A stretch of 64,000 bases of DNA, taken from the NCBI RefSeq assembly GCF_003667575.1, contig NZ_RCUY01000001.1, positions 124,001 to 188,000 of the forward strand, written 5' to 3'. This DNA comes from Mycetocola lacteus. GTDB taxonomy: Bacteria; Actinomycetota; Actinomycetes; Actinomycetales; Microbacteriaceae. Position 1 is the first letter of the stretch. Each line of letters starts with the position of its first letter. The notes under the pieces are model-generated. The model was not told the origin of the DNA. It worked only from the letters and a program-made list of their open reading frames with translations, and made no database searches. The position numbers and the translations under genes were made by a program. Below, in pieces: positions 17,896 to 26,739 of this stretch.

Positions 17896-18420
17896 ATGAC
17901 CGCCACCGTGGATCTGATCGATGCCTTCCGAAGCGCCGACCCCGATCGTCGCGCCAGACTCCTGCGCGGCTGCGAAGCCGGTGCCGACTCCGACCGGGTC
18001 GACTTTCTGATCACCCTGGTTGAGGACACCGCCGAGGATCCGGCCGTGCGCACCGAGGCCGCACGCGCCCTGGCGCTGATCGCGGCAATCGACGGGGAGG
18101 AACCCGGCCGCCTCTTCGATGAGGAGCTGGATGCCGCCCGCAACCTGATCGGCGAGATCCTGGCCGGCGTGGCCAATCGCGACCCCGACGAGGATCTGCG
18201 CGTGTGGGCTCTGCGCGGACTCGCGCGCTGCGACCTGCCCGACTCCGCTATCCGTGTGCTCGTGGGCCTGGCGCTGGCCGAGCGGGAGGATCCGCTGCTG
18301 CGCACCCTCGCCGCGGCGGCCGTCTACGCCCAAGCCCCGGAATCGGTGGTCCGCACCGAGGCTCTCCCGGTTCTTGATCACGACCCGATCCTCGCCGGCG
18401 GCCCACACACTGCCGGTTAG
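17896..18420 (+). CDS. HEAT-repeat-like helical protein
   Basis: 174-residue all-helical protein with about four repeated two-helix units of alanine- and arginine-rich sequence, for example AVRTEAARALALIAAI and DEDLRVWALRGLARC, which look like HEAT repeats. Such proteins usually act as protein-binding scaffolds; no enzyme motif is present. The ATG at 17896 is preferred over upstream in-frame starts because these would lie inside the pepP terminator. CACAAT ends 6 nt before this ATG, consistent with a leaderless start. Confidence 0.7.
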   Translation: MTATVDLIDAFRSADPDRRARLLRGCEAGADSDRVDFLITLVEDTAEDPAVRTEAARALALIAAIDGEEPGRLFDEELDAARNLIGEILAGVANRDPDEDLRVWALRGLARCDLPDSAIRVLVGLALAEREDPLLRTLAAAAVYAQAPESVVRTEALPVLDHDPILAGGPHTAG

Positions 18421-18423
18421 CGG

Positions 18424-18453
18424 TTGACACCCGAGTTTGCGCCCCAATACACT
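18424..18453 (+). promoter_or_regulatory. Strong sigma-70-type promoter of the leader/lipoprotein/ABC operon
   Basis: TTGACA at 18424-18429 and TACACT at 18448-18453 with an 18-bp spacer. This is the best -35/-10 pair seen in the window. Transcription would start near 18460, upstream of the leader ORF at 18481. Confidence 0.7.
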
Positions 18454-18480
18454 CTTGATCACTAACTTTGGGGGAAGCGA

Positions 18481-18576
18481 ATGTATAGCTCTGGGATTCT
18501 CAGCACACACGACACCGCGCGGGCTGAAGGTGTCGAGCTCGATGCCGCATCCTCGGGGACCGGAGCGCGAATTTGA
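18481..18576 (+). CDS. 31-residue leader ORF coupled to the lipoprotein gene
   Basis: ATG at 18481 preceded by GGGGGAAG (strong ribosome site, 3-4 nt before the ATG) and by a strong promoter. It encodes 31 residues beginning MYSSGILSTHDTARAEG and ending SSGTGARI. The TGA stop at 18574-18576 overlaps the TTG start of the lipoprotein gene as TTGA, so translation of this ORF would deliver ribosomes to a gene that has a weak start codon. It has no signal peptide, no cysteine and no runs of one amino acid. It may be a regulatory leader or a real small protein; only the layout supports it. Confidence 0.5.
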   Translation: MYSSGILSTHDTARAEGVELDAASSGTGARI

Positions 18577-19232
18577 GCCGGATCGGGCTACTGGCTACCG
18601 GTCTCAGCGCCCTCCTTCTGCTCACTGGATGCGCCGCCCACTCACCGATTGGATCGGAGGGTGCACAACAGGCATCGTCGGGAACAGGCATTGAGGGTTC
18701 CACCCAGCGCCTAGTGGACGCAGACATACAAGCGAATCTCGCGAATCTGAAAGCAAAGTTCCCCGATGCCGAGATTCCCGATGAGGTCCGGGTGAGTCGA
18801 ATCATCGCCCCTGACGAATACGCAGAGGTGTTTTCTCGATGCCTCACGGATGCAGGATTCACTGCTCGCGCGCATCCGGACGGTGGAATTCGGTTCGACG
18901 AGATACCGGATGAGCAGGCCCAGGCTCAGGCGGTGGCCCTGTACACATGCCAGGCCACGTATCCGCTGGATCCGCGCTACACTCAGCCGCTGACGGGTTC
19001 TCAGATCGCCTATCTGTATGACTATTACCGGGATCGTCTCCTTCCCTGCCTTGAAGGTGAGGGGCACACGGTGAGCGATCTGCCCTCGCTCACGCGGTTT
19101 AAGGAATCGTTTGACGGGACCGCGCCGGGGTATAGCCCATTCGAGAGCATCGCCAGGGGCTCGTCTGCGGAAGAGTTTCAACGTGTTTCCGGACTGTGCC
19201 CGGATTTCCCACAGGATCTCTGGGAGCACTAG
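18573..19232 (+). CDS. Cysteine-containing lipoprotein of an ABC/FtsX operon
   Basis: 219-residue exported lipoprotein: hydrophobic signal ending in the lipobox LLTGC (lipidated Cys at residue 20). The mature part has four more cysteines (in SRCLTDAGF, YTCQATYP, LPCLEGEGH and GLCPDFPQ), which could form two disulfides outside the membrane. No known domain. The start is TTG at 18573, overlapping the leader ORF; it gives a normal signal peptide. The gene precedes a membrane-fusion protein, an ABC ATPase and an FtsX-type permease on the same strand, so it probably works with that export or signalling machine at the cell surface. Confidence 0.8.
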   Translation: MSRIGLLATGLSALLLLTGCAAHSPIGSEGAQQASSGTGIEGSTQRLVDADIQANLANLKAKFPDAEIPDEVRVSRIIAPDEYAEVFSRCLTDAGFTARAHPDGGIRFDEIPDEQAQAQAVALYTCQATYPLDPRYTQPLTGSQIAYLYDYYRDRLLPCLEGEGHTVSDLPSLTRFKESFDGTAPGYSPFESIARGSSAEEFQRVSGLCPDFPQDLWEH

Positions 19233-19312
19233 ATCCCTGGCTGTGTAGCGGGATTACACATTCGAGCGTCCATACTGGCGCTAATTAGCGGAAACACAGG
19301 CGAAGATCCAGC

Positions 19313-20374
19313 ATGAAGATTCGATCTCTAATCCTCCCCGTGGTAGCCGCGCTGATCATCGGCGCGGCTACCACCTGGGGCGCGGTCACCGTATTGCGCC
19401 CGACCGAGGCCGCGCCAACGTCCACGGAGTTCACAACGGTCAAGGTTTTGCGGGGTGAGGTGGGCTCCGAGTTGAGTCTCAACACGGTAGCGGAATGGCC
19501 GCCGATCCCGGTAGGGACCAACCGCGCCGAGGGCGTTGTGACGGGGATCACCGTCTCTTCGGGCGATGAGGTGGGGCAGGGTGCCGCACTGTATACGGTC
19601 AATCTCCGACCTGTCATCATTGCTCGCGGGGAGGTTCCCGCCTTTCGCGCTATCGAGGCTGGGGTCACCGGACCCGATGTGGCCCAGTTGCAGCAGATGC
19701 TTACAGATCTGAAGTTTTACCGCGGGGCAATCGACGGTTCGGCGGCTTCCGGTACCATCGCCGCCATCCGGGCCTGGCAAAAGTCCAACTCACTGGAACA
19801 AACCGGCAGCATTTCGGCAGCCGACCTGATCTTTGTTCCGGCTCTGCCTGCGCGAGTGTCGCTGGACACCGCGCTCGTCTACCGCGGCGCAACCCTGACC
19901 GGTGGTGAAGCAGTGCTGAGTGGGCTACCCGCCGCACCGACGTTTTCGATCCCCGTAACCGAAGCACAGTCGACTCAAATACCGGGTGGGATCGCGGTGA
20001 ATATCACCAGCCCCGATGGTGGCATGTGGACGGGAATCACCGGAGCTCAGGAACGAGACTCCGAATCCGCGACGGTAACCGTCGCGATACTCGGGGACAA
20101 CGGGGAATCGGTCTGTGGGGATGGGTGCGGCCAGATCCCCGCGAACGGGCAGTCACGCTTTCCCTCGCGTATTGTGACGGTTGAAAAGGTGTCGGGTCTT
20201 GTGATTCCCTCCGCGGCGCTGATCACCGGGGCCGATGGTTCCCCGGCGGTGGTGCTTGAGACGGGCAAACGTGTCGCCGTCACCGTGCTCGCCTCCGCGC
20301 GGGGGATGAGCGTGGTCGAGGGAGTCGATGAGGGATTTCTTGTGCGCATCCCTGGGAAACGGTCGGGTCAGTGA
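19313..20374 (+). CDS. Peptidoglycan-binding membrane-fusion-type protein
   Basis: 353 residues. An N-terminal signal anchor (residues about 5-25) is followed by a barrel-sandwich-like region, then a peptidoglycan-binding domain of the PG_binding_1 type at about residues 118-160 (GPDVAQLQQMLTDLKFY ... AIRAWQKSNS). Such proteins replace RND/MacA-type adaptors in Gram-positive ABC systems and link the transporter to the wall. The C-terminal half carries VIPSAALITGADGSPAVVLE, the usual adaptor hairpin-to-barrel segment. The stop overlaps the ATPase start as GTGA. An insert with two Cys (VCGDGCG) lies near residue 263. Confidence 0.85.
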   Translation: MKIRSLILPVVAALIIGAATTWGAVTVLRPTEAAPTSTEFTTVKVLRGEVGSELSLNTVAEWPPIPVGTNRAEGVVTGITVSSGDEVGQGAALYTVNLRPVIIARGEVPAFRAIEAGVTGPDVAQLQQMLTDLKFYRGAIDGSAASGTIAAIRAWQKSNSLEQTGSISAADLIFVPALPARVSLDTALVYRGATLTGGEAVLSGLPAAPTFSIPVTEAQSTQIPGGIAVNITSPDGGMWTGITGAQERDSESATVTVAILGDNGESVCGDGCGQIPANGQSRFPSRIVTVEKVSGLVIPSAALITGADGSPAVVLETGKRVAVTVLASARGMSVVEGVDEGFLVRIPGKRSGQ

Positions 20375-21030
20375 GCACATTGACGCCCGGTGTGTTACCG
20401 CTTGACGTCCGAGACGTGGTGTTTGAATACGTGCCCGGTACCCGAGTATTGGACTCTTGGTCGGCGCAGTTCGAGGCCGGGAGTGTGACCGCGCTGACCG
20501 GACCGTCGGGGCGTGGGAAATCCACGCTGCTGTATCTCCTGGGACTGATGCTGCGTCCCCGGTCCGGATCCATCTTGGTGGACGGTAACGATGTAACGCG
20601 CCTCGCGGACGCCCAGCTAGCGCACCTGCGTGCCGAGCGGTTTGGATTTGTGTTTCAGGATGCGGCGCTTGACCCCTCACGATCGATTTTGGACAACGTC
20701 ACCGAGACCGCACTGTATCGGGGACAGTCTCGGCGCTCCGTCACGCCCCGCGCTCTTGACCTGCTGACACGGTTTGGGGTGGACATTCCGCCAAAACGCA
20801 AACCGGGACAGGTTTCGGGTGGGCAGGCCCAACGCATCGCGCTGTGCCGCGCGCTGCTGGCGCACCCCAAGATTCTGCTGGCCGACGAACCCACCGGCAA
20901 TCTCGACCCCGCAACCACCACGCTCGTAGTTGATGCCCTCCGTGATCACGCCCGGAACGGGGCCGCCGTCATCATCGTCACGCACTCGCCCGAGGTGGCC
21001 GCCGCCTGCGATCGTGAGCTACGTCTATGA
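20371..21030 (+). CDS. ABC transporter ATPase (MacB/LolD type)
   Basis: 219-residue nucleotide-binding subunit. Walker A is GPSGRGKST (Arg where Ser is usual), Q-loop FQDAALD, signature VSGGQAQRIALCRAL, Walker B ILLADEPTGNLD and switch His in VTHSPE. The DEPTGNLD form is typical of MacB, LolD and FtsE type ATPases that power FtsX-like permeases rather than solute uptake. The GTG start overlaps the membrane-fusion gene and the stop overlaps the permease gene, giving one tightly coupled unit. Confidence 0.93.
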   Translation: MSTLTPGVLPLDVRDVVFEYVPGTRVLDSWSAQFEAGSVTALTGPSGRGKSTLLYLLGLMLRPRSGSILVDGNDVTRLADAQLAHLRAERFGFVFQDAALDPSRSILDNVTETALYRGQSRRSVTPRALDLLTRFGVDIPPKRKPGQVSGGQAQRIALCRALLAHPKILLADEPTGNLDPATTTLVVDALRDHARNGAAVIIVTHSPEVAAACDRELRL

Positions 21031-22121
21031 TCGGGCTGGTCGCACGCGAGGCGTATGTGTCGGCAAAATCGCAACCCGTTGCTACCGCGATTACCCTCCT
21101 CATGGTGATCGGGATGATTCTGTCGGTGATGCTCACCACCGGCCGCACAATCGGCGCGGAACAGCAGGTGCTGAGCTCAATTGATGCCGAGGGCACACGC
21201 TCAATCATCATCCGAGCCGAGGATGGTTCGGGTCTCACCAGCGATGTCCTGGAGCGGGTTCGCGGGATCTCAGGCATCGAATGGGCCGGGGCCTTTTCGT
21301 CCGCGGTTGACGCAACCAATGCCGAAATTCCGGACGGCGAACGGGTCCCCGTCCGGTATTTTTACGGTGATAATCCCACACATCTGGGTTTCCCCACGGA
21401 TGCTCTGTTGACCGAGAACCTCGCATATGCGTCATCACTCGCACTGGATCAACTCGGTCTGAGCGACGTGGCCGGTGCCGTAAAACTCACCACCGGAGAA
21501 AGCCTCGGCATGGCGGGGGTAATCTCCCCTCCCGACTATCTGGCGGGATTTGAGCCTCTCGTCGTGGTTCCGCGGCCCCTCTCCTCGGACGGGGAGCGGG
21601 TGAACATCGTCGTAGTGTTCGCCTCACAACCTGAGCTGGTAGCGCCGGTCAGTTCGGCGATAGTCTCGGTGCTCGGAGTCGAGGATCCCTCGAAGATCAC
21701 GGTGCAAACCAGCGAAGCACTCGCCCAACTTCGATCCCTTGTACAGGGCCAGCTCGGTTCGTTCTCCCGCGGGCTCGTACTAGCGATGCTCGCCCTGATG
21801 GGTGCCCTCGTGGCGATCCTCCTGTTCGGATTGGTAGTCATGCGCCGCAAAGATTTTGGTCGACGCCGCGCGCTGGGGGCCACCCGCGGACTGATCATCG
21901 CGCTCCTTCTCCTGCAAACAGGCATCGTGGCGTGTCTCGGAATCGTGGTGGGCATACTCGCCTCGGTACTGATCCTGATCGCATCGGGGGCGCCGCTCCC
22001 GGGGATATCCTTCATCGCAGCGCTGGGGATTCTGACGCTGACAACCACACTCGTCGCGGCGCTGATCCCCGCGCTCCTGGCCAGCAGGCGCGAACCGATC
22101 AGGGAACTTCGGGTGCCGTAG
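21027..22121 (+). CDS. FtsX/MacB-type ABC permease
   Basis: 364-residue membrane protein with the FtsX layout: one helix at residues about 18-38, a large extracellular domain (about 40-255), and three helices at about 260-355. The sequence VMRRKDFGRRRALGATRG between the first and second C-terminal helices is the conserved cytosolic coupling segment. Such permeases perform mechanotransmission or lipoprotein/peptide export. It overlaps the ATPase gene as ATGA and ends the operon that begins at the promoter at 18424. Confidence 0.9.
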   Translation: MIGLVAREAYVSAKSQPVATAITLLMVIGMILSVMLTTGRTIGAEQQVLSSIDAEGTRSIIIRAEDGSGLTSDVLERVRGISGIEWAGAFSSAVDATNAEIPDGERVPVRYFYGDNPTHLGFPTDALLTENLAYASSLALDQLGLSDVAGAVKLTTGESLGMAGVISPPDYLAGFEPLVVVPRPLSSDGERVNIVVVFASQPELVAPVSSAIVSVLGVEDPSKITVQTSEALAQLRSLVQGQLGSFSRGLVLAMLALMGALVAILLFGLVVMRRKDFGRRRALGATRGLIIALLLLQTGIVACLGIVVGILASVLILIASGAPLPGISFIAALGILTLTTTLVAALIPALLASRREPIRELRVP

Positions 22122-22226
22122 ATCACGACTCGCCTTTCATACGCGGGATTTTCGGAATTTTTTCACACCAATTTGATGCGAAAATCGGCCCATTTTGTGC
22201 CCTTTCGGCGAATCTACGCAAAAGGC

Positions 22227-22256
22227 TTACTTTTTGTTGCAAGAACTTGCTAGTGT
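22227..22256 (+). promoter_or_regulatory. Promoter with overlapping operator for the LacI gene
   Basis: TTACTT (22227-22232) and TAGTGT (22251-22256), 18-bp spacer. The last 12 bp of the spacer are the inverted repeat GCAAGAACTTGC (22239-22250), abutting the -10 box, a likely LacI operator for autoregulation. TAGTGT ends 6 nt before the ATG at 22263, so the RNA is probably leaderless. Confidence 0.55.
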
Positions 22257-22262
22257 GGCGAC

Positions 22263-23294
22263 ATGTCACGAAGACTCGCTGAGGTAGCCCGCAAGGTAGG
22301 CGTGAGTGAGGCGACCGTCAGTCGCGTCCTCAACGAAAAGCCGGGGGTGTCCGAGACCACCCGCAACGCGGTGCTCACCGCCCTTGATGTGCTGGGATAT
22401 GAGCGGCCATCCAGTCTGCGCGGGGAACGCGCCCGCCTGGTGGGCCTGGTCCTGCCCGAACTCCAGAACCCGATCTTCCCCGCGTTTGCCGAGGTGGTCT
22501 CCGGGGCGCTCGCCCAAAACGGCTACACCCCGGTGCTGTGCACGCAGACCACCGGCGGGATCTCCGAAGCCGACTATGTGGATCTGCTGCTCTCCCAGCG
22601 CGTTTCCGGGGTTGTGTTCTCCGGCGGCGCCTACGCGGAGACCGACGCCAGCCACGAACACTACGACCGTCTGACCGAGCTCGGCCTGCCGTTTGTCTTT
22701 GTCAACGCCCTGGCCGAGGGCCTGGATGTCGCCACGGTTTCCTGCGATGATGCGGTCGCGATGGAGCAGGCGCTGGTCCACCTGCACCAGCTCGGACACA
22801 CCCAGATCGGCCTGATTCTGGGCCCCAAGGACCACGTCCCCTCACAGCGCAAGTATCAGGCCGCACTGCGCTGGGGTGCCGCGAACGATGTGGACTTCAC
22901 CGGCAGCCGGGTCATCCACTCGCTCTACTCACTCGAGGCCGGACAGGTTGCGGCGACGCGTCTGCTGCAGAAAACCGACGCCACCGCTTTTGTCTGTGCG
23001 AGCGACCTCCTGGCCCTCGGCGCTATCCGTGCGGTGCGCCGAGCAGGACTCCGCGTGCCCGCCGATGTCTCGGTAGTGGGCTATGACGACTCCGCCCTGA
23101 TGAACGCGGTTGAACCCCCGCTGACCACGATCCGCCAGCCGATCGAGACGATGGGACGCATGGTGGTGGAGCTCCTGCTGCGGCAGATCGGCGAGGATTC
23201 GGCGACCCGGGACGAGTTCCTGTTTGAGCCCGAACTGGTGGTACGAGGCTCCACCGCGCCGATGCGCACCCGCTCCGCGCGCAAAAGAGAGTAA
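22263..23294 (+). CDS. LacI-family regulator of alpha-glucoside genes
   Basis: 343 residues. The N-terminal helix-turn-helix reads LAEVARKVGVSEATVSRVLN, followed by a periplasmic-binding-like effector domain (residues about 60-330) with the usual ending VGYDDSALMNAVEPPLTTIR. It is followed after 152 bp by an alpha-glucosidase and sugar ABC genes on the same strand, so it most likely represses them in response to maltose or another alpha-glucoside; this is by context. The ATG at 22263 is supported by the -10 box 6 nt upstream. Confidence 0.92.
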   Translation: MSRRLAEVARKVGVSEATVSRVLNEKPGVSETTRNAVLTALDVLGYERPSSLRGERARLVGLVLPELQNPIFPAFAEVVSGALAQNGYTPVLCTQTTGGISEADYVDLLLSQRVSGVVFSGGAYAETDASHEHYDRLTELGLPFVFVNALAEGLDVATVSCDDAVAMEQALVHLHQLGHTQIGLILGPKDHVPSQRKYQAALRWGAANDVDFTGSRVIHSLYSLEAGQVAATRLLQKTDATAFVCASDLLALGAIRAVRRAGLRVPADVSVVGYDDSALMNAVEPPLTTIRQPIETMGRMVVELLLRQIGEDSATRDEFLFEPELVVRGSTAPMRTRSARKRE

Positions 23295-23446
23295 ATCTTT
23301 GTAAATTTCTTACGTTCTGTGTCCTTCTTGCGTGATTCTGTCGCTTCCCTTACATTTAGGTTTCAACAACGGCGTTGGTCGGGTTCCTGCCCCAACCGGT
23401 ACACGAGTGACGCCACGGAATACGCACAGGAAACAGAGGCGCTGGT

Positions 23447-25210
23447 TTGTCCAGGACCGTTGAACACCACACGACCGCCGCGGTCGACTCCCCCGAGGCG
23501 TCCATCGACGCGCTCGGCACCCTTCTTACCCCCTCCACCAACTCGTGGTGGCGCGGGGACACGATCTATCAGATCTACCCCCGCTCGTTTGCCGACGGTA
23601 ACGGCGACGGCACCGGCGACCTCCGCGGAGTCCGCCAGCGCCTGCCCTATCTCAAGGAACTCGGCATCAACGCGATCTGGTACACCCCGTGGTACGAGTC
23701 CCCGCTGGCCGATGGCGGCTATGACGTGGCCGACTACCGCCGGATCGACCCCGCATTCGGAGACCTGGCCGAGGCCGAGGCACTGATTCAGGACGCACTG
23801 GCCCTGGGCATCCGCACGATCGTGGACGTGGTCCCCAACCACGTCTCGGCCGCGCACCGCTGGTTCCAGCAGGCCCTGGCGGCGGAGCCCGGCTCCCCCG
23901 AGCGCGCCCGCTTCTGGTTCCACCCGGGACTCGGCGAGAACGGCGATCAGCCGCCCACCCACTGGCCCAACAACTTCGCCGGCCCCACCTGGACCCGCCT
24001 CACCAATGAGGACGGCACCCCGGGCGAGTGGTACCTGCACCTGTTTGATCCCGAGCAGCCCGACCTCAACTGGTCCCACCCCGAGGTGGTCCAGGAGCAC
24101 GAGGACATCCTGCGCTTCTGGTTCGACCGCGGCGTAGCGGGAATCCGGATCGACTCGGCGGCCCTGCTGGTGAAGGACCCCGCCCTGCCCGAGATCCCCG
24201 AAAACCCGGGTCCCGGCGAGCACCCCAACACCGACCGCGACGAGCTGCACACCATCTACCGCGGCTGGCGCCGGGTGGCCGAGGAGTACCGCGACCGGGC
24301 ACCGCTGGGAGGCCGCGCGCTGATCGGTGAGATCTGGCTGCCCGACGCCGAACGCTTTGCCGCGTATCTGCGCCCCGATGAGATGCACACCGCATTCAAC
24401 TTCGACTTCATGACCCGGCAGTGGAAGGCCGAGGAGCTGCGTGCCTCGATCGACCTGATGCGCGATGCTCACGCCCCGATCGGTGCCCCCTGCACCTGGG
24501 TGCTCTCCAACCACGACGTGACCCGCGTGGTCACTCGCTACGGCCGTGAGGACTCCTCGTTCGAGTTCCTCAAGAAGCGTCGCGGGATCCCCACCGATCT
24601 GGCCCTGGGTACCCGTCGTGCCCGCGCCGCCGCGCTGCTGACCGCCGCGCTGCCCGGTTCCCTCTACATCTGGCAGGGCGACGAGCTCGGCCTGCCCGAG
24701 GTTGAGGACCTGCCCGATGAGGAGCGTCAGGATCCGATGTTCCACCGTTCGAACGGTGTGGACCCGGGTCGCGATGGCTGCCGTGTGCCGCTGCCCTGGT
24801 CCGGTCAGGAGCCCCCGTTCGGCTTCGAACCCGAGGGTTCCACCGCGCCGACCTGGCTGTCCCAGCCGGCCGATTGGAACACCTACACGGTTGAGGCTCA
24901 GCGCAAGGATCCCGGATCGATGCTGAACCTGTACCGCCGGATGCTGGAGTTCCGTGAGCGCGATGCGGCGCTCGGAGACGGCCCCTTCCGCTGGCTCACC
25001 GCGGCCGACCACGCGGGCTTCGGCCCCGAGGTGCTGGCCTTCGCCCGAGCCGACGGATTCATCAGCGTCACCAATTTCTCCGGTGAACCCTTCGCGCTGC
25101 CCGAGCGTGCACAGCTCCTCCTTTCCAGTTCCCCCCTCGAAGGCGGTCTCCTGCCCGCCGACACCACCGCGTGGCTTCGGCTCACGCAGCACCCCTCCCG
25201 CACCAACTAA
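23447..25210 (+). CDS. GH13 alpha-glucosidase
   Basis: 587-residue cytosolic glycoside hydrolase of family 13 that splits alpha-glucosidic bonds of maltose, isomaltose or related oligosaccharides. Conserved regions: QIYPRSFADGNGDGTGDLRG, DVVPNH, GIRIDSAAL with the nucleophile Asp, LIGEIW with the acid/base Glu, and SNHDVTR. No signal peptide, which fits hydrolysis after uptake by the ABC system encoded next. The start is TTG at 23447, with a GAGG 8 nt upstream; the first 25 residues precede the conserved domain. The binding protein gene follows after 21 bp. Confidence 0.93.
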   Translation: MSRTVEHHTTAAVDSPEASIDALGTLLTPSTNSWWRGDTIYQIYPRSFADGNGDGTGDLRGVRQRLPYLKELGINAIWYTPWYESPLADGGYDVADYRRIDPAFGDLAEAEALIQDALALGIRTIVDVVPNHVSAAHRWFQQALAAEPGSPERARFWFHPGLGENGDQPPTHWPNNFAGPTWTRLTNEDGTPGEWYLHLFDPEQPDLNWSHPEVVQEHEDILRFWFDRGVAGIRIDSAALLVKDPALPEIPENPGPGEHPNTDRDELHTIYRGWRRVAEEYRDRAPLGGRALIGEIWLPDAERFAAYLRPDEMHTAFNFDFMTRQWKAEELRASIDLMRDAHAPIGAPCTWVLSNHDVTRVVTRYGREDSSFEFLKKRRGIPTDLALGTRRARAAALLTAALPGSLYIWQGDELGLPEVEDLPDEERQDPMFHRSNGVDPGRDGCRVPLPWSGQEPPFGFEPEGSTAPTWLSQPADWNTYTVEAQRKDPGSMLNLYRRMLEFRERDAALGDGPFRWLTAADHAGFGPEVLAFARADGFISVTNFSGEPFALPERAQLLLSSSPLEGGLLPADTTAWLRLTQHPSRTN

Positions 25211-25231
25211 TCACAACGAAAGGCAATGACA

Positions 25232-26611
25232 ATGAAGTCACCCATTAAAGCGTTGACCCTCACGGTCTCCGCACTGGCAGCAATCGGCCTCCTGGCATCC
25301 TGCTCGAACGGCGCCAACCCGGGCGACGGCGAATCCGCCGACGGCAAGGTTGAGCTCTCGGTGGTCAGCCTGATCCCCGGAACCGAGCAGGCGGCGTTTG
25401 ACGCGTTCAACGAGCAGGTCAAGCAGTTTGAAAAGGCCAACCCGGACATCAAGATCAAGCCGGTCGAGTACGAGTGGAAGGCCGACACCTTCCCCGCGCT
25501 GCTCGCCGGTGGCACCCTGCCGATCGTCTACACCATCCCCTTCACCGACGGTCAGACCCTGATCGAAAACGGTCAGATCGCCGACATCACCGAAGAGGTC
25601 AAGGCGCTGCCGTTCTACGACAAGTTCAACCAGAACGTGCTCTCCGCCGGCACCGACGACAAGGGTCACATCTTCGCCGTCCCGCGCGAGGCCTACGGTA
25701 ACGGTCTGCAGTACAACCGCGACCTGTTCAAGCAGGCGGGCCTGGACCCCGACAAGCCGCCGACAACCTGGGAAGAGGTCCGCGCGGCCGCCAAGACCAT
25801 CTCCGAGAAGACCGGTGCCGCCGGTTACATGCAGATGACCCAGGGCGCCACCGGTGGATGGCAGACCACCGTGGCTACCTACGCCCACGGCGGACGCATG
25901 GAGGAGATCAAGGGTGACAAGGTCACCGCGACCCTCGACACCGACGCCACCAAGAAGTCCCTGCAGTTCCTCAAGGACCTGCGCTGGGAGGACAACTCGA
26001 TGGGCTCCAACTTCCTCTATGACTGGGGAACCATCAACAAGGCATTCGCCTCGGGCCAGATCGGCATGTTTACCGGTGGAAGCGACCTCTACACCGCGCT
26101 GATCCGCGAAAACCAGATGGACCCGGCCCACTACGGCATCACCACCCTGCCGCTTGAGGGCAAGGACGGCGCCGTGCTCGGCGGCGGTACCCTCTCGGTG
26201 GTCAACGGTAAGGCCAGCGAGGCTCAGAAGAAGGCCGCCGTCAAGTGGATCAACTTCTACTACCTGCAGAAGTACCTGGACAAGGACGCGGCCATCACCG
26301 ATGCCAAGACCCTTGCCGCCGCCAACCAGGCCGTCGGCACCCCGGCCCTGCCGATCTTCGACAAGGCCACCCTGGATGAGTCCCGCGAGTGGATCAAGGA
26401 CTACATCAACGTCCCCCAGGACCAGGTCGCACCGTTCACCTCGAAGATCTTCGACCAGCCGCTGGTGATCGAGCCGACCAAGAGCACCCAGGACATCTAC
26501 GGCATCCTCTCGCCGGTGGTCCAGGCCGTGCTCACCGATAAGAACGCCGACATCGACGCCCTGCTCAAGCAGGCCAACGCCGACGCGCAGGCAGTTCTGG
26601 ACCGCGGCTAA
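25232..26611 (+). CDS. ABC sugar-binding lipoprotein (family 1 solute-binding protein)
   Basis: 459-residue extracellular binding protein for an oligosaccharide, probably an alpha-glucoside by context. Signal peptide with lipobox LLASC, then a two-lobed binding domain. Of two ATG codons (25226, 25232) the second is chosen because AAAGG at 25219-25223 is then 8 nt away. It is separated from the permease genes by 128 bp containing a strong hairpin, as in operons where the binding protein is made in excess. Confidence 0.93.
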   Translation: MKSPIKALTLTVSALAAIGLLASCSNGANPGDGESADGKVELSVVSLIPGTEQAAFDAFNEQVKQFEKANPDIKIKPVEYEWKADTFPALLAGGTLPIVYTIPFTDGQTLIENGQIADITEEVKALPFYDKFNQNVLSAGTDDKGHIFAVPREAYGNGLQYNRDLFKQAGLDPDKPPTTWEEVRAAAKTISEKTGAAGYMQMTQGATGGWQTTVATYAHGGRMEEIKGDKVTATLDTDATKKSLQFLKDLRWEDNSMGSNFLYDWGTINKAFASGQIGMFTGGSDLYTALIRENQMDPAHYGITTLPLEGKDGAVLGGGTLSVVNGKASEAQKKAAVKWINFYYLQKYLDKDAAITDAKTLAAANQAVGTPALPIFDKATLDESREWIKDYINVPQDQVAPFTSKIFDQPLVIEPTKSTQDIYGILSPVVQAVLTDKNADIDALLKQANADAQAVLDRG

Positions 26612-26666
26612 CCCCCGGTCCTCCCCCGCAGCACCCGTCACATCCGCGACATAACCCTCGCGCCGG

Positions 26667-26695
26667 CCGCGGGGATGGCCCGTCCATCCCCGCGG
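26667..26695 (+). promoter_or_regulatory. Intercistronic hairpin between binding protein and permease genes
   Basis: Perfect 12-bp inverted repeat (26667-26678 and 26684-26695), loop CCCGT, without a T-tract. It probably protects the upstream part of the mRNA or limits read-through, giving more binding protein than permease. Inferred from position. Confidence 0.55.
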
Positions 26696-26739
26696 TCACA
26701 CATCGTTATTCCCTCGTGCAGGAAGGCACCGCCGCCACC

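Noticed and set aside
18437-18694. An 85-codon open frame overlapping the leader ORF and lipoprotein start
   Set aside because: No ribosome site, no domain, and it runs through the lipoprotein's signal peptide in another frame.
23363-25192. A 609-residue open frame on the minus strand opposite the glucosidase
   Set aside because: No domain and no start context; the plus strand encodes a complete GH13 enzyme.
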